Of a DNA stretch of 52,116 bases, positions 31,244 through 38,817 are shown one piece after another. Under the pieces are notes generated by a model. The model saw only the letters and a program-made list of their open reading frames with translations. It was not told where the DNA came from and did no database searches. Source of the DNA: AC-32 sp038237925. Its GTDB lineage: Bacteria; Actinomycetota; Thermoleophilia; Gaiellales; Gaiellaceae. The stretch covers positions 1-52,116 of the forward strand of contig JBBRYF010000015.1 of assembly GCA_038237925.1 (NCBI GenBank), in the 5' to 3' direction. Every line of letters starts with the position of its first letter. Positions within the stretch are counted from its first letter, which is position 1. The position numbers and the translations under genes were made by a program.

Positions 31244-31674
31244 CAGGCGTTCGTCGCCTCGGCCGGACGGACCTCGCACGCGCGGACGGAGTCGAGGAGG
31301 ACGTCGATGGCGACCGAGGTCGGGCAGATCGTGCGCAGGCCACGCTTGCGGTAGAACTCCGCGCGAGCCGGATCGAGCACGCGCACGACCACGCACTGGT
31401 TGTCGAAGCGCTGCTGCGCGACCTGGCCGATGACGATGTTCGTGTTGTCGCCGTCGGTCGCGACGACGACCGCGTCCGCGTCCTCGATGCCGGCCTCGCG
31501 CAGCACCTGGATGTCCATCCCGTGGCCGAGCACGAAGCCTCCGGCCCAGTGGTCGCCGAGCCGGCCGAGCGCCTCTTCCTTCTCGTCCACGGCGGTCACA
31601 TCCCAGCCCTCACGGTCGAGCTGAAGGGCGATGTTCGAGCCTACGCGGCCGCAGCCGATGATCAGTGCTTTCAC
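31243..31674 (-). CDS. TrkA-N (RCK-N) domain protein
   Basis: 143 residues, a single RCK-N domain: MKALIIGCGRVGSNIALQLDREGWDVTAVDE (GxGxxG nucleotide fold), GHGMDIQVLREAGIEDADAVVVATDGDNTNIVIGQVAQQRF. It lacks the TrkA-C domain. The order single-domain then two-domain TrkA is common in Actinobacteria (ceoB/ceoC, trkA pairs). It is co-transcribed with the full-length TrkA and 14 bp downstream of an APC-UspA permease gene. Confidence 0.85.
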   Translation of the reverse strand: MKALIIGCGRVGSNIALQLDREGWDVTAVDEKEEALGRLGDHWAGGFVLGHGMDIQVLREAGIEDADAVVVATDGDNTNIVIGQVAQQRFDNQCVVVRVLDPARAEFYRKRGLRTICPTSVAIDVLLDSVRACEVRPAEATNA

Positions 31675-31687
31675 GAGCTCACCTTAG

Positions 31688-33580
31688 CTAAGAGCCCTCT
31701 CCATCCTCCTCCATCACGCCCTCCGGAAAAGCCACGACGAGCACCTCGCAGGGCGCCTTGCGCAGCACGAACTCGACGGTCGGCGAGAAGAAGCGCGACT
31801 GGCGGCGCCAGCGGGGCGCAGAGCCGACGACGATCAGGTCGTTGCCGCGGCGCTTCGCCTCGCCGACGATCGCGTCGCCGATCGAGCGTGCGCGGACGGT
31901 CTCGACCTGCACCTCGACGCCGTAATCGGCGCCAAGGATGCGCGCCTCCGTGAGGGAGGCAGCAGCCGCCTCCTCCAGGTCGTCGAGCTCGGCCTCGAGC
32001 GGGCTGTCGAGCGGCACACGGATCACGTAGAGCGCCTCGACGTGCGCGGCGCTGTCCTGCGCGAGCTTGACGGCGGTGGCGATCATCTCCTCGCCGATCG
32101 CTCCGAGCTTCATCGGGACGAGGATGCTCGTGAAGTGGCTCTCGGGGAGCGCTTCCGACCGCACCTGAACGTGCTGGAGCAGGCCCTCGCCACGGCCCCG
32201 GCGTACGAGCCCGTAGACGACCAGGCCGGCGGCGAGCCAGGCGGGGCCGCCGTAGCGCGCGCCCGCGTGGGTACCGACCGCGGCGATCCAGATCGCGAAC
32301 GTGAGCATCGCGCCGATTACCGCCGGCAGCGGCACCTCGACGCCACGCACGCGGACGTTCCCCGGCGTGCGGTAGGGCCGAGGCAGCTCCGGCTCGCTGA
32401 AGCGCAGTTTGATCACGGCGAGCTGTGCGGCGGTGAACGCCGCGAGGACGCCGAAGCTGAAGAGGCTGGCAAGGAAGGCGACGTCGTCGTGGACGAACGA
32501 CGTGCCGATCAGGAGGGCAGTCGAGATGAGAGCCGCGGCGACGATCGCCTGCGGCGAGACGAGCGTGCGCCGGTTGAGCCGCCCGAAGGCCCGCGGCAGC
32601 TGGCCGTGCTCCCCAAGGGAGTGGGCGAGCCGCGTGAACCCGGAGATCGAGGTCGTGACAGCGACGAACAGGATCACCGCTCCCGTGAGCCCGACGTAGA
32701 CGCGCAGCGCGGCCGCCAGCCAGTTCGGGAGCGGGCCGCGGAGGGCGTCGACGATTCCCATCAGCGGCGAACGCAGCCAGTCCGTGCCGAGGCCGGTCGT
32801 GCCGCCTGTCGCGGGGAAGGCGCTGAGGGCGACCAGCGCGATCGCGACGTAGATCGCGACGACGAGGCCGATGCCCGAGAAGAGGCTGCGCGGCAGGTCG
32901 CGTCCGGGCTCACGCGCCTCCTCGGCGAGGTTCGCCACGGTTTCCAGTCCGGTGTAGGCCAGCATCGCGAGCGGCAATGCGAAGACGATCTGGTGCCAGC
33001 TCGGATGAGTACCGATCGAGACGCCGTGCGTGAGCGCGTTGCCGGAGAAGAGAAACGCGAAGCCGAGCACGACCAGCAGGAGCTGCGTGAGCAGGTCGAG
33101 CACGGCGACGACGATCCCGTAGCTGTAGAACGCTGAGCGGCGAACGAGCCGGAGCGCGGCGACACCGGCAATGAGGCAGACGCCGACGACGATGTCCCCG
33201 GGGTTGTGCTCCAGCGACTGCCAGCGCATCGCCGCGCCGAGGTAGTGCGGCAGGAAGAGCGCCGAGAGCGCGATCACGATCAGGTAGTCGAGGAAGAGCG
33301 CCCAGCCGGTGAGAAACCCGGCCAGGTCGTTGAAGGCGCGGCGCACGAAGGTCGCTGCGCCCCCGGTCTCCGGAATCGCCGTCGTTCCCTCTGCGTACGA
33401 GAGCGCCACGAGGATGAAGAGCGCGCCGACGATCGCGAGCACCTCGGGCGTGAGCCCGAGCGCGTGGAGGGCGATGATCCCGAGCGCGACGTAGATCGAG
33501 GATGCGACCTCGCCGTAGGCGACCGAGAAGAGCGCCGGCGCGTCGAGGACGCGTTGGAGCCCGGTGATCTTCCGCGCCAC
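31688..33580 (-). CDS. APC-superfamily permease fused to a UspA domain (copy A)
   Basis: 630 residues. Twelve membrane helices (about 10-450) start with LDAPALFSVAYGEVASSIYVALGIIALHALGLTPEV, an amino-acid/polyamine/organocation transporter fold; the unwound helix 6 region LAMLAYTGLETVANLAEEAREPGRDLPRS is clear. A C-terminal UspA domain (about 480-620: ILVPMKLGAIGEEMIATAVKLAQDSAAHVEALYVIRV...LIVVGSAPRWRRQSRFFSPTVEFVLRKAPCEVLVV) could bind a nucleotide. The substrate is unknown. It is in an operon-like run with two TrkA genes, which suggests control by nucleotide/ionic signals. Confidence 0.85.
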   Translation of the reverse strand: MARKITGLQRVLDAPALFSVAYGEVASSIYVALGIIALHALGLTPEVLAIVGALFILVALSYAEGTTAIPETGGAATFVRRAFNDLAGFLTGWALFLDYLIVIALSALFLPHYLGAAMRWQSLEHNPGDIVVGVCLIAGVAALRLVRRSAFYSYGIVVAVLDLLTQLLLVVLGFAFLFSGNALTHGVSIGTHPSWHQIVFALPLAMLAYTGLETVANLAEEAREPGRDLPRSLFSGIGLVVAIYVAIALVALSAFPATGGTTGLGTDWLRSPLMGIVDALRGPLPNWLAAALRVYVGLTGAVILFVAVTTSISGFTRLAHSLGEHGQLPRAFGRLNRRTLVSPQAIVAAALISTALLIGTSFVHDDVAFLASLFSFGVLAAFTAAQLAVIKLRFSEPELPRPYRTPGNVRVRGVEVPLPAVIGAMLTFAIWIAAVGTHAGARYGGPAWLAAGLVVYGLVRRGRGEGLLQHVQVRSEALPESHFTSILVPMKLGAIGEEMIATAVKLAQDSAAHVEALYVIRVPLDSPLEAELDDLEEAAAASLTEARILGADYGVEVQVETVRARSIGDAIVGEAKRRGNDLIVVGSAPRWRRQSRFFSPTVEFVLRKAPCEVLVVAFPEGVMEEDGEGS

Positions 33581-33609
33581 GGGCGGAGGTTAGAGCACGG
33601 ACGCGACGT

Positions 33610-33783
33610 TCAGCGACGCTGGCGAACGAGGTAGATGCGCCCAGCGCCGAGCGCGGCGAACAGCAGCCCGATCACGTAGCCGAAGCCGCCTCCGTACCTC
33701 GCGGTCTGGACGACGATCGCGACGCCGATGGCGATCGCCACGAGCCCGAAGATCACCGTCCCGGAGCGGTAGAGGGCTCTCAT
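33610..33783 (-). CDS. Small membrane protein (57 aa)
   Basis: The ATG at 33783 overlaps the stop of the upstream permease gene (ATGA). The 57-residue product has two membrane helices (GTVIFGLVAIAIGVAIVVQTA and GGFGYVIGLLFAALGAGRIYLV) and a basic tail. No family is recognised; it may be an accessory subunit of the permease. It lies between the two APC-UspA genes. Confidence 0.6.
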   Translation of the reverse strand: MRALYRSGTVIFGLVAIAIGVAIVVQTARYGGGFGYVIGLLFAALGAGRIYLVRQRR

Positions 33784-35675
33784 GCCGCCCGCGGCGCAGC
33801 GGCAACCATCACGCGGCAGGGCGCGTTCTTCAGCACGAAGTCGACCGTCCCGCCGAAGATCCGGCCACGGCGGCGCTGCTCGTCGCGACGCGGCGCGCCC
33901 ATCACGATGATCTCGCTGTTCCGGCGCGTGGCCTCGTCCACGATCGTCCGCCCCGCGCGCCGCCCCCGCACGAGCCGCCCGACCACGTTCACGCCGTAGG
34001 CTTCCCCGATCGCCCGCGCCTCGTCGAGTAGGTCGTTGGCCTTCAGCTCGGCTCCTTCGGGCAGGTCGCCGTCGAGCGGCAGCTCGAGCGGGATCTCGAG
34101 CACGCTCAGCGCGACGATCGAGCCGCCGCGCTCGCTCGCCAGGCGACACGCGAGGTCGACGGCCGCTTCGGATTCCCGCCGCCAGACGACCGGCACGAGC
34201 ACGTTCCGGTATTCGAGCGCGATCGCCGGCCCGATCACGACCGGTGCGCGAACCGTCTCGGTCAGCGGCGCCTTCACGAAACGCTTTCGGTAGATCGCGT
34301 AGACGGTGAAGCCGAGCACGAGCCAGCCGAGGCCCGCGTAGCGCGTCCCGGGGCTCTGCACGACGACGACGAGCCACGCGAGCGCCGTCGCGGCTCCGCC
34401 GAAGACGGCGAAGAGCGGCCAGTCGACTCCGCGGATGCGTACGTTCGGCCGCGAGCGGAAGGCCAGCTCCTCGTCGGGGTAGCGCCGCCGCAGCTGCACG
34501 ATCGCCGCATGGGCGACCGTGAAGGAGAGCATCGCCCCGAACGAGTACATCGTCCCAAGGAACCGCGTTTGGCCCGGTAGCAGGACGAGAATCGAGATGA
34601 AGCCGGCGAAGACGATCAGCGAGAGCCACGGCGTCTTGTACTTCGGGTGCAGCCGCCGGAAGACCTCGGGCAGCTGGCGGTAGGTCGCCATCGAGTAGGT
34701 GATCCGCGACGCTCCGATGATCCCAGCATTCGTCGCGATGAAGAGGATCGTCGCTGCGAGGATGCCCACGTAGACCTTGAGCACGCTCAACGTCGTGCCG
34801 GAGATGCCGAGGTTCTCCACCAGGCCGAGCACCGGGTCGTTCTGGAAGCCGTGTTTCTCCGGCGGCAGCGCGAGTAGGGTGGTCAGCTTGCCGTTCACCC
34901 GCTCGACCGGGAGCGCCGAGAGCGCGATCAGCGGCAGCGTGAAGTAGATCGCGTACACCGCCACGGCCACGAGCCCGATCGAGCGTGGGATGCTCTTGAC
35001 CGGGTCGCGTGTCTCCTCGGCGAGGTTCGAGACGGTCTCGATCCCGGTGTAGGCGATCATCCCCACCGGGATCGCGAGGAAGAACTGCGACCAGGTCGGC
35101 GCCGTTCCCCAGTGGATGTTCCCGGTCAGCGTGTGCGGGCTGAAGATCAGCACGAAGCCGAGCAGCACGAGCAGGAGCTGCGTGGCGAAGTCGATCAGCG
35201 CCAGGAAGATGTTCAGCTTCGAGGACTCCTGGATCCCGATCACGTTCAGGATCACGAGGAAGGCGATCACGATCGAGCCGCCGATCACGTCCCAGGGGTT
35301 TTGCTTCAGCGGCGCCCAGAAGATCGAGAGGTAGTGCGGAACGAAGAACGCCGAGATGGCGATCGTGATGATGTAGTTCAGCATCTGCGCCCAGGCCGCC
35401 CCGAATGATGCGAGCTCGTTGAAGGCGTGGCGCGCGAAGCTCGAGGAGCCGCCGGCCTCGGGGAAGCGGACGGTTCCTTCGGCGTAGGTGAGCGCGGTCA
35501 AGCTGAAGAACACGCCCGCGATCAGGAAGACGAGCGGGGTCAGTCCGAGCGCGAAGACCGCCGTGACGCCGAGCGCGTAGTAGATCGACGAGCCGACGTT
35601 GCCGTACGCGGTCGCGAAGAGGGCAGGCGTGCCGAGCACGCGCTCGAGCCGCTGCTGGCGCCGCCGTCGGGACAT
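33780..35675 (-). CDS. APC-superfamily permease fused to a UspA domain (copy B)
   Basis: 631 residues, a paralogue of the protein at 31688-33580 with the same order: 12 membrane helices (LGTPALFATAYGNVGSSIYYALGVTAVFALGLTPLV; GMIAYTGIETVSNLAEETRDPVKSIPRS), then a UspA domain (about 490-625: VLVPVVWRRESEAAVDLACRLASERGGSIVALSVLEIP...IIVMGAPRRDEQRRRGRIFGGTVDFVLKNAPCRVMVA). The UspA domain retains the GGT motif in the nucleotide loop, unlike copy A. The transported substrate is unknown. Confidence 0.85.
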   Translation of the reverse strand: MSRRRRQQRLERVLGTPALFATAYGNVGSSIYYALGVTAVFALGLTPLVFLIAGVFFSLTALTYAEGTVRFPEAGGSSSFARHAFNELASFGAAWAQMLNYIITIAISAFFVPHYLSIFWAPLKQNPWDVIGGSIVIAFLVILNVIGIQESSKLNIFLALIDFATQLLLVLLGFVLIFSPHTLTGNIHWGTAPTWSQFFLAIPVGMIAYTGIETVSNLAEETRDPVKSIPRSIGLVAVAVYAIYFTLPLIALSALPVERVNGKLTTLLALPPEKHGFQNDPVLGLVENLGISGTTLSVLKVYVGILAATILFIATNAGIIGASRITYSMATYRQLPEVFRRLHPKYKTPWLSLIVFAGFISILVLLPGQTRFLGTMYSFGAMLSFTVAHAAIVQLRRRYPDEELAFRSRPNVRIRGVDWPLFAVFGGAATALAWLVVVVQSPGTRYAGLGWLVLGFTVYAIYRKRFVKAPLTETVRAPVVIGPAIALEYRNVLVPVVWRRESEAAVDLACRLASERGGSIVALSVLEIPLELPLDGDLPEGAELKANDLLDEARAIGEAYGVNVVGRLVRGRRAGRTIVDEATRRNSEIIVMGAPRRDEQRRRGRIFGGTVDFVLKNAPCRVMVAAAPRAA

Positions 35676-35722
35676 CGCGCGGACTCTAGAGGGCCGCGCG
35701 GCGGCCTAGCCAGACATGTCCA

Positions 35723-35857
35723 TTCAAGCCACGCCCTAGGGACAGTCCCTGGGGCATGGCCGAAAGAGTCAGCCCGGCGGCCGAGGCGGTCTGTGGAAGG
35801 CCGCCGAGCGGCGTCTCGGACGTGGCCGAGGGACTGTCCCTAGGCCACGGCCTGAAG
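35723..35857. repeat. Palindromic element with GGGACAGTCCC ends (copy 1)
   Basis: A perfect 16-bp inverted repeat (CCTAGGGACAGTCCCT at 35735-35750 and its complement at 35829-35844) extends imperfectly to about 40 bp per arm. The interior is GC-rich and without an ORF. It fills the gap between the permease promoter and the hppA stop. A second copy in opposite orientation is at 43555-43697. The ends resemble palindromes found beside REP-associated transposases; that link is inference. Confidence 0.7.
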
Positions 35858-35859
35858 GG

Positions 35860-37902
35860 TCAGCCGTGAATCGAGACGATCAGCGGGATGATCAGGATCG
35901 CGACCAGGTTCGTGATCTTGATCATCGGGTTGATCGCAGGCCCCGCGGTGTCCTTGTAGGGATCGCCGACCGTGTCGCCGGTCACCGCCGCGGCGTGCGC
36001 CTCGGAGCCCTTGCCGCCGAAGGCGCCGTCCTCGATCAGCTTCTTCGCGTTGTCCCACGCGCCGCCGCCCGAGGTCATCGAGATCGCCAGGAAGAGGCCG
36101 GTCACGATCGTCCCGATCAGCAGCCCGCCGAGCATCTTCGCGCTGATGATCCCCACGACGATCGGGAAGACGATCGGGATCAGGGCCGGCAAGAGCATGC
36201 TCTTGATCGCCGAGCCCGTCACGATGTCGATCGCCCGCCCGTACTCGGGCCGCGCGGTCCCCTCCATGATCCCCGGGATCTCGCGGAACTGCCGCCGCAC
36301 CTCGGTCACCACCTGGCCGCCGACGCGCCCGACCGCCTCCATCGCGAGCGAGGCGAACAGGAACGGCATCAGGCCGCCGATGAAGAGACCGGCGATCACC
36401 CAGGCGTCGTTGAGGGCGAACACGGTCTGGAAGTTCCGCACCGCCAGGCCGTTCGTATAGCTGTCGAACAGGATCAGCGCGGCGAGCGCCGCCGAGCCGA
36501 TCGCGTAGCCCTTTGTGACCGCCTTCGTCGTGTTGCCAACCGCGTCCAGCGGGTCCGTGATCGCGCGCACCGACTCGTCGAGGTCGGCCATCTCGGCGAT
36601 CCCGCCCGCGTTGTCGGTTACCGGCCCGTACGCGTCGAGCGCGACGATCAGGCCCGTCATCGAGAGCTGCGCCATCACCGCGACGCCGATTCCGTACAGG
36701 CCCGCGAAGTGGTGCGCGACGAGGATCCCAGCCGCGATCACGATCACCGGCGCCGCGGTCGCCTGCATGCCGACGGCGAGCCCTTCGATGATGTTCGTCG
36801 CGTGCCCGGTGCGCGAGGCCGACGAGATCTGCTTCACCGGCCGCCAGCGGGTGCCCGTGTAGTACTCGGTGATCGCTACGAGCAGGAAGGTCACGATCAG
36901 GCCGACGAGGGCCGAGATGTAGAGCTCCCAGAAGGTGAAGGTCTTCGAGTCGTACGCCAGCACGACCGGGATGAACCCGATCGCAGAGAGCACGGTCGCG
37001 ACCAGCACCGCCTTGTAGAGCGCGTTCATGATCGAGCCGTTCCGGCCCACGCGCGCGAAGAAGGTGCCGATCACGGACGAGAGCACCGACACGCCGCCGA
37101 GCGCAAGCGGAAACAGCTCGAGGTGCAGCGCCGGGAACGTCTGCGAGGCGAGCAGCATCACGGCCACCGCCGTGACGGCGTAGGTCTCGAACAGGTCGGC
37201 CGCCATCCCGGCGCAGTCGCCGACGTTGTCGCCGACGTTGTCCGCGATCACGGCCGGGTTGCGCGGGTCGTCCTCGGGAATCCCCGCCTCGATCTTTCCG
37301 ACGAGGTCGGCGCCGACGTCCGCCGCCTTCGTGTAGATGCCGCCGCCTAGCCGCGCGAACACGGAGATCAGCGAGCCGCCGAAGGCGAGGCCGACGAGGT
37401 CGTTGATCGCGGACGCGCGCGAGTGGTCGAGCCAGCCGGTGAGCACCCAGTAGTAGCCCGCGACGCCGAGCAGCCCCAGGCCCACGACGAGCAGGCCTGT
37501 GACCGACCCCGCGCGGAACGCGACGTTCAGCGCCGGCTTGAGCCCGTTCTTCGCAGCCTCCGCTGTGCGCATGTTCGACCGCACGGCGACGTTCATCCCG
37601 ATGAAGCCGGCCGCAGCCGAGAGCACTGCTCCGATCAGGAAGCCTACGGCGGTTCCCCAGCCGAGCTTGTTATAGAAGCCGAGTAGCAGGAACGGCACGA
37701 TCGCGACGATCGCGATCGTCTGGTACTGGCGCCGCAGGTAGGCGGCAGCGCCCTCCTGGATGGCGCGCCCGATCTCCTGCATCCGCTCGCTGCCGGCAGG
37801 CTGCGCCAGCAGCCAGCTCGTCAGCCCGACCCCGTACGCGACCGCCACGCCCGAGCAGACGAGCGCGAAGAGCACCGCGTGGTTGCTGAAGAAATCGATC
37901 AA
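35860..37902 (-). CDS. hppA: Membrane-bound proton-translocating pyrophosphatase, K+-independent type
   Basis: 680 residues with about 16 membrane helices. The catalytic loops are intact: DVGADLVGKIEAGIPEDDPRNPAVIADNVGDNVGDCAGMAADLFETYAV and TDNAGGIAEMADLDESVR, and GDTVGDPYKDTAGPAINPMIKI near the C-terminus. The NTTKAVTKGYAIGSA segment carries Lys at the position that is Ala in K+-dependent enzymes, so the K+-independent H+-pumping class is likely. It couples pyrophosphate hydrolysis to proton export. The TTG start at 37902 has a GGGAGG ribosome binding site. Confidence 0.95.
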   Translation of the reverse strand: MIDFFSNHAVLFALVCSGVAVAYGVGLTSWLLAQPAGSERMQEIGRAIQEGAAAYLRRQYQTIAIVAIVPFLLLGFYNKLGWGTAVGFLIGAVLSAAAGFIGMNVAVRSNMRTAEAAKNGLKPALNVAFRAGSVTGLLVVGLGLLGVAGYYWVLTGWLDHSRASAINDLVGLAFGGSLISVFARLGGGIYTKAADVGADLVGKIEAGIPEDDPRNPAVIADNVGDNVGDCAGMAADLFETYAVTAVAVMLLASQTFPALHLELFPLALGGVSVLSSVIGTFFARVGRNGSIMNALYKAVLVATVLSAIGFIPVVLAYDSKTFTFWELYISALVGLIVTFLLVAITEYYTGTRWRPVKQISSASRTGHATNIIEGLAVGMQATAAPVIVIAAGILVAHHFAGLYGIGVAVMAQLSMTGLIVALDAYGPVTDNAGGIAEMADLDESVRAITDPLDAVGNTTKAVTKGYAIGSAALAALILFDSYTNGLAVRNFQTVFALNDAWVIAGLFIGGLMPFLFASLAMEAVGRVGGQVVTEVRRQFREIPGIMEGTARPEYGRAIDIVTGSAIKSMLLPALIPIVFPIVVGIISAKMLGGLLIGTIVTGLFLAISMTSGGGAWDNAKKLIEDGAFGGKGSEAHAAAVTGDTVGDPYKDTAGPAINPMIKITNLVAILIIPLIVSIHG

Positions 37903-37977
37903 GGCGCCTCCCTCAAGACAAGCGCCGAGAGTCCCCGGCGCCGCGGTTTTCTATCACAGTGGGCAAATTCGCCCCCG

Positions 37978-38769
37978 CTAGAACCGGGCGCCGCGGAGCG
38001 CGGTGGCGCAGAGGTGCTCCTCCGGCTGCGGCTCGATCTTCGGCACGACCGCGAACAGCAGCTCGCGCAGGCGCTCGTTGTTCTCGTTGAAGGCGGTCAC
38101 CACCTGCTCGTGCGAGACGGGTTTCGCGCCCTCCACGCCGACGTCGTGGTCTGTGACCATCGAGATGTTCGCGTAGCAGAGCTCGAGCTCCCGGGCGAGG
38201 TAGCCCTCGGGGTACGCGGTCATGTTGATCACGTCCCAGCCGGCGTCCTGGAACCAGCGCGACTCCGCGCGCGTCGAGAAGCGCGGGCCCTGGATCGTGA
38301 CGACGGTGCCGCCGTCGCGAACGGGGATCTCGAGCTGCCGCGCGGTCTCAACGAGCACCGTGCGCAGGTCCGGGCAGTACGGGTCGGCGGCGGAGACGTG
38401 GGTCGTCTCGGGGCCGTCGTAGAAGGTGTCGCGCCGGCCGCGCGTGCGGTCGACGAACTGGTCGCAGACGACGAACTCGCCGAGGCCGAGCTCCGCCTTG
38501 AGCGCGCCCGAGGCGTTCGGGCCGATGATGCGCCGCACGCCGAGCTCCTTCATCCCCCAGACGTTCGCGCGATAGGGGATCGCGTGCGGAGGCAGCTCGT
38601 GGTTGCGGCCGTGACGCGGTAGGAACGCGACGCGCTTGCCCTCGATCTCGCCGATCACGTACGGCGCCGACGGCTTCCCGTACGGCGTCTCGAGCTCGAC
38701 CTCCTCGACGTCCTCGAGGAACGAGTAGAAGCCCGAGCCCCCGAAGATCCCGATCTCTGCGCCCGCCAT
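37978..38769 (-). CDS. mtnP: S-methyl-5'-thioadenosine phosphorylase
   Basis: 263 residues of the PNP/MTAP family. It begins IGIFGGSGFYSFL with the phosphate loop, then PRHGRNHELPPHAIPYRANVWGMKELGVRRIIGPNASGAL, TIQGPRFSTRAESRWF, and the base-binding INMTAYPEGYLARELELCYANISMVTDHD, where the Asp and Asp/His pattern favours 6-aminopurine (MTA) over 6-oxopurine. Reaction: MTA plus phosphate gives adenine and 5-methylthioribose-1-phosphate (methionine salvage). It is 75 bp upstream of hppA and 48 bp downstream of the subtilase stop. Confidence 0.9.
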   Translation of the reverse strand: MAGAEIGIFGGSGFYSFLEDVEEVELETPYGKPSAPYVIGEIEGKRVAFLPRHGRNHELPPHAIPYRANVWGMKELGVRRIIGPNASGALKAELGLGEFVVCDQFVDRTRGRRDTFYDGPETTHVSAADPYCPDLRTVLVETARQLEIPVRDGGTVVTIQGPRFSTRAESRWFQDAGWDVINMTAYPEGYLARELELCYANISMVTDHDVGVEGAKPVSHEQVVTAFNENNERLRELLFAVVPKIEPQPEEHLCATALRGARF

Positions 38770-38817
38770 CGCGGCGCGGAGCCTAGCGACCCCGCGCCGC
38801 GGTTCGGCGGAAGTGGT

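Noticed and set aside
31688..35675. The APC-UspA permeases as KimA-type K+ importers
   Set aside because: The N-terminal signature differs from KimA (no LSSDALSSVAYG-type start); a K+ role remains only a context-based possibility.
35866..37350. A 494-codon plus-strand frame opposite hppA
   Set aside because: It is Arg/Asp/His-rich antisense shadow of the highly conserved pyrophosphatase; such frames are routine in this GC range.
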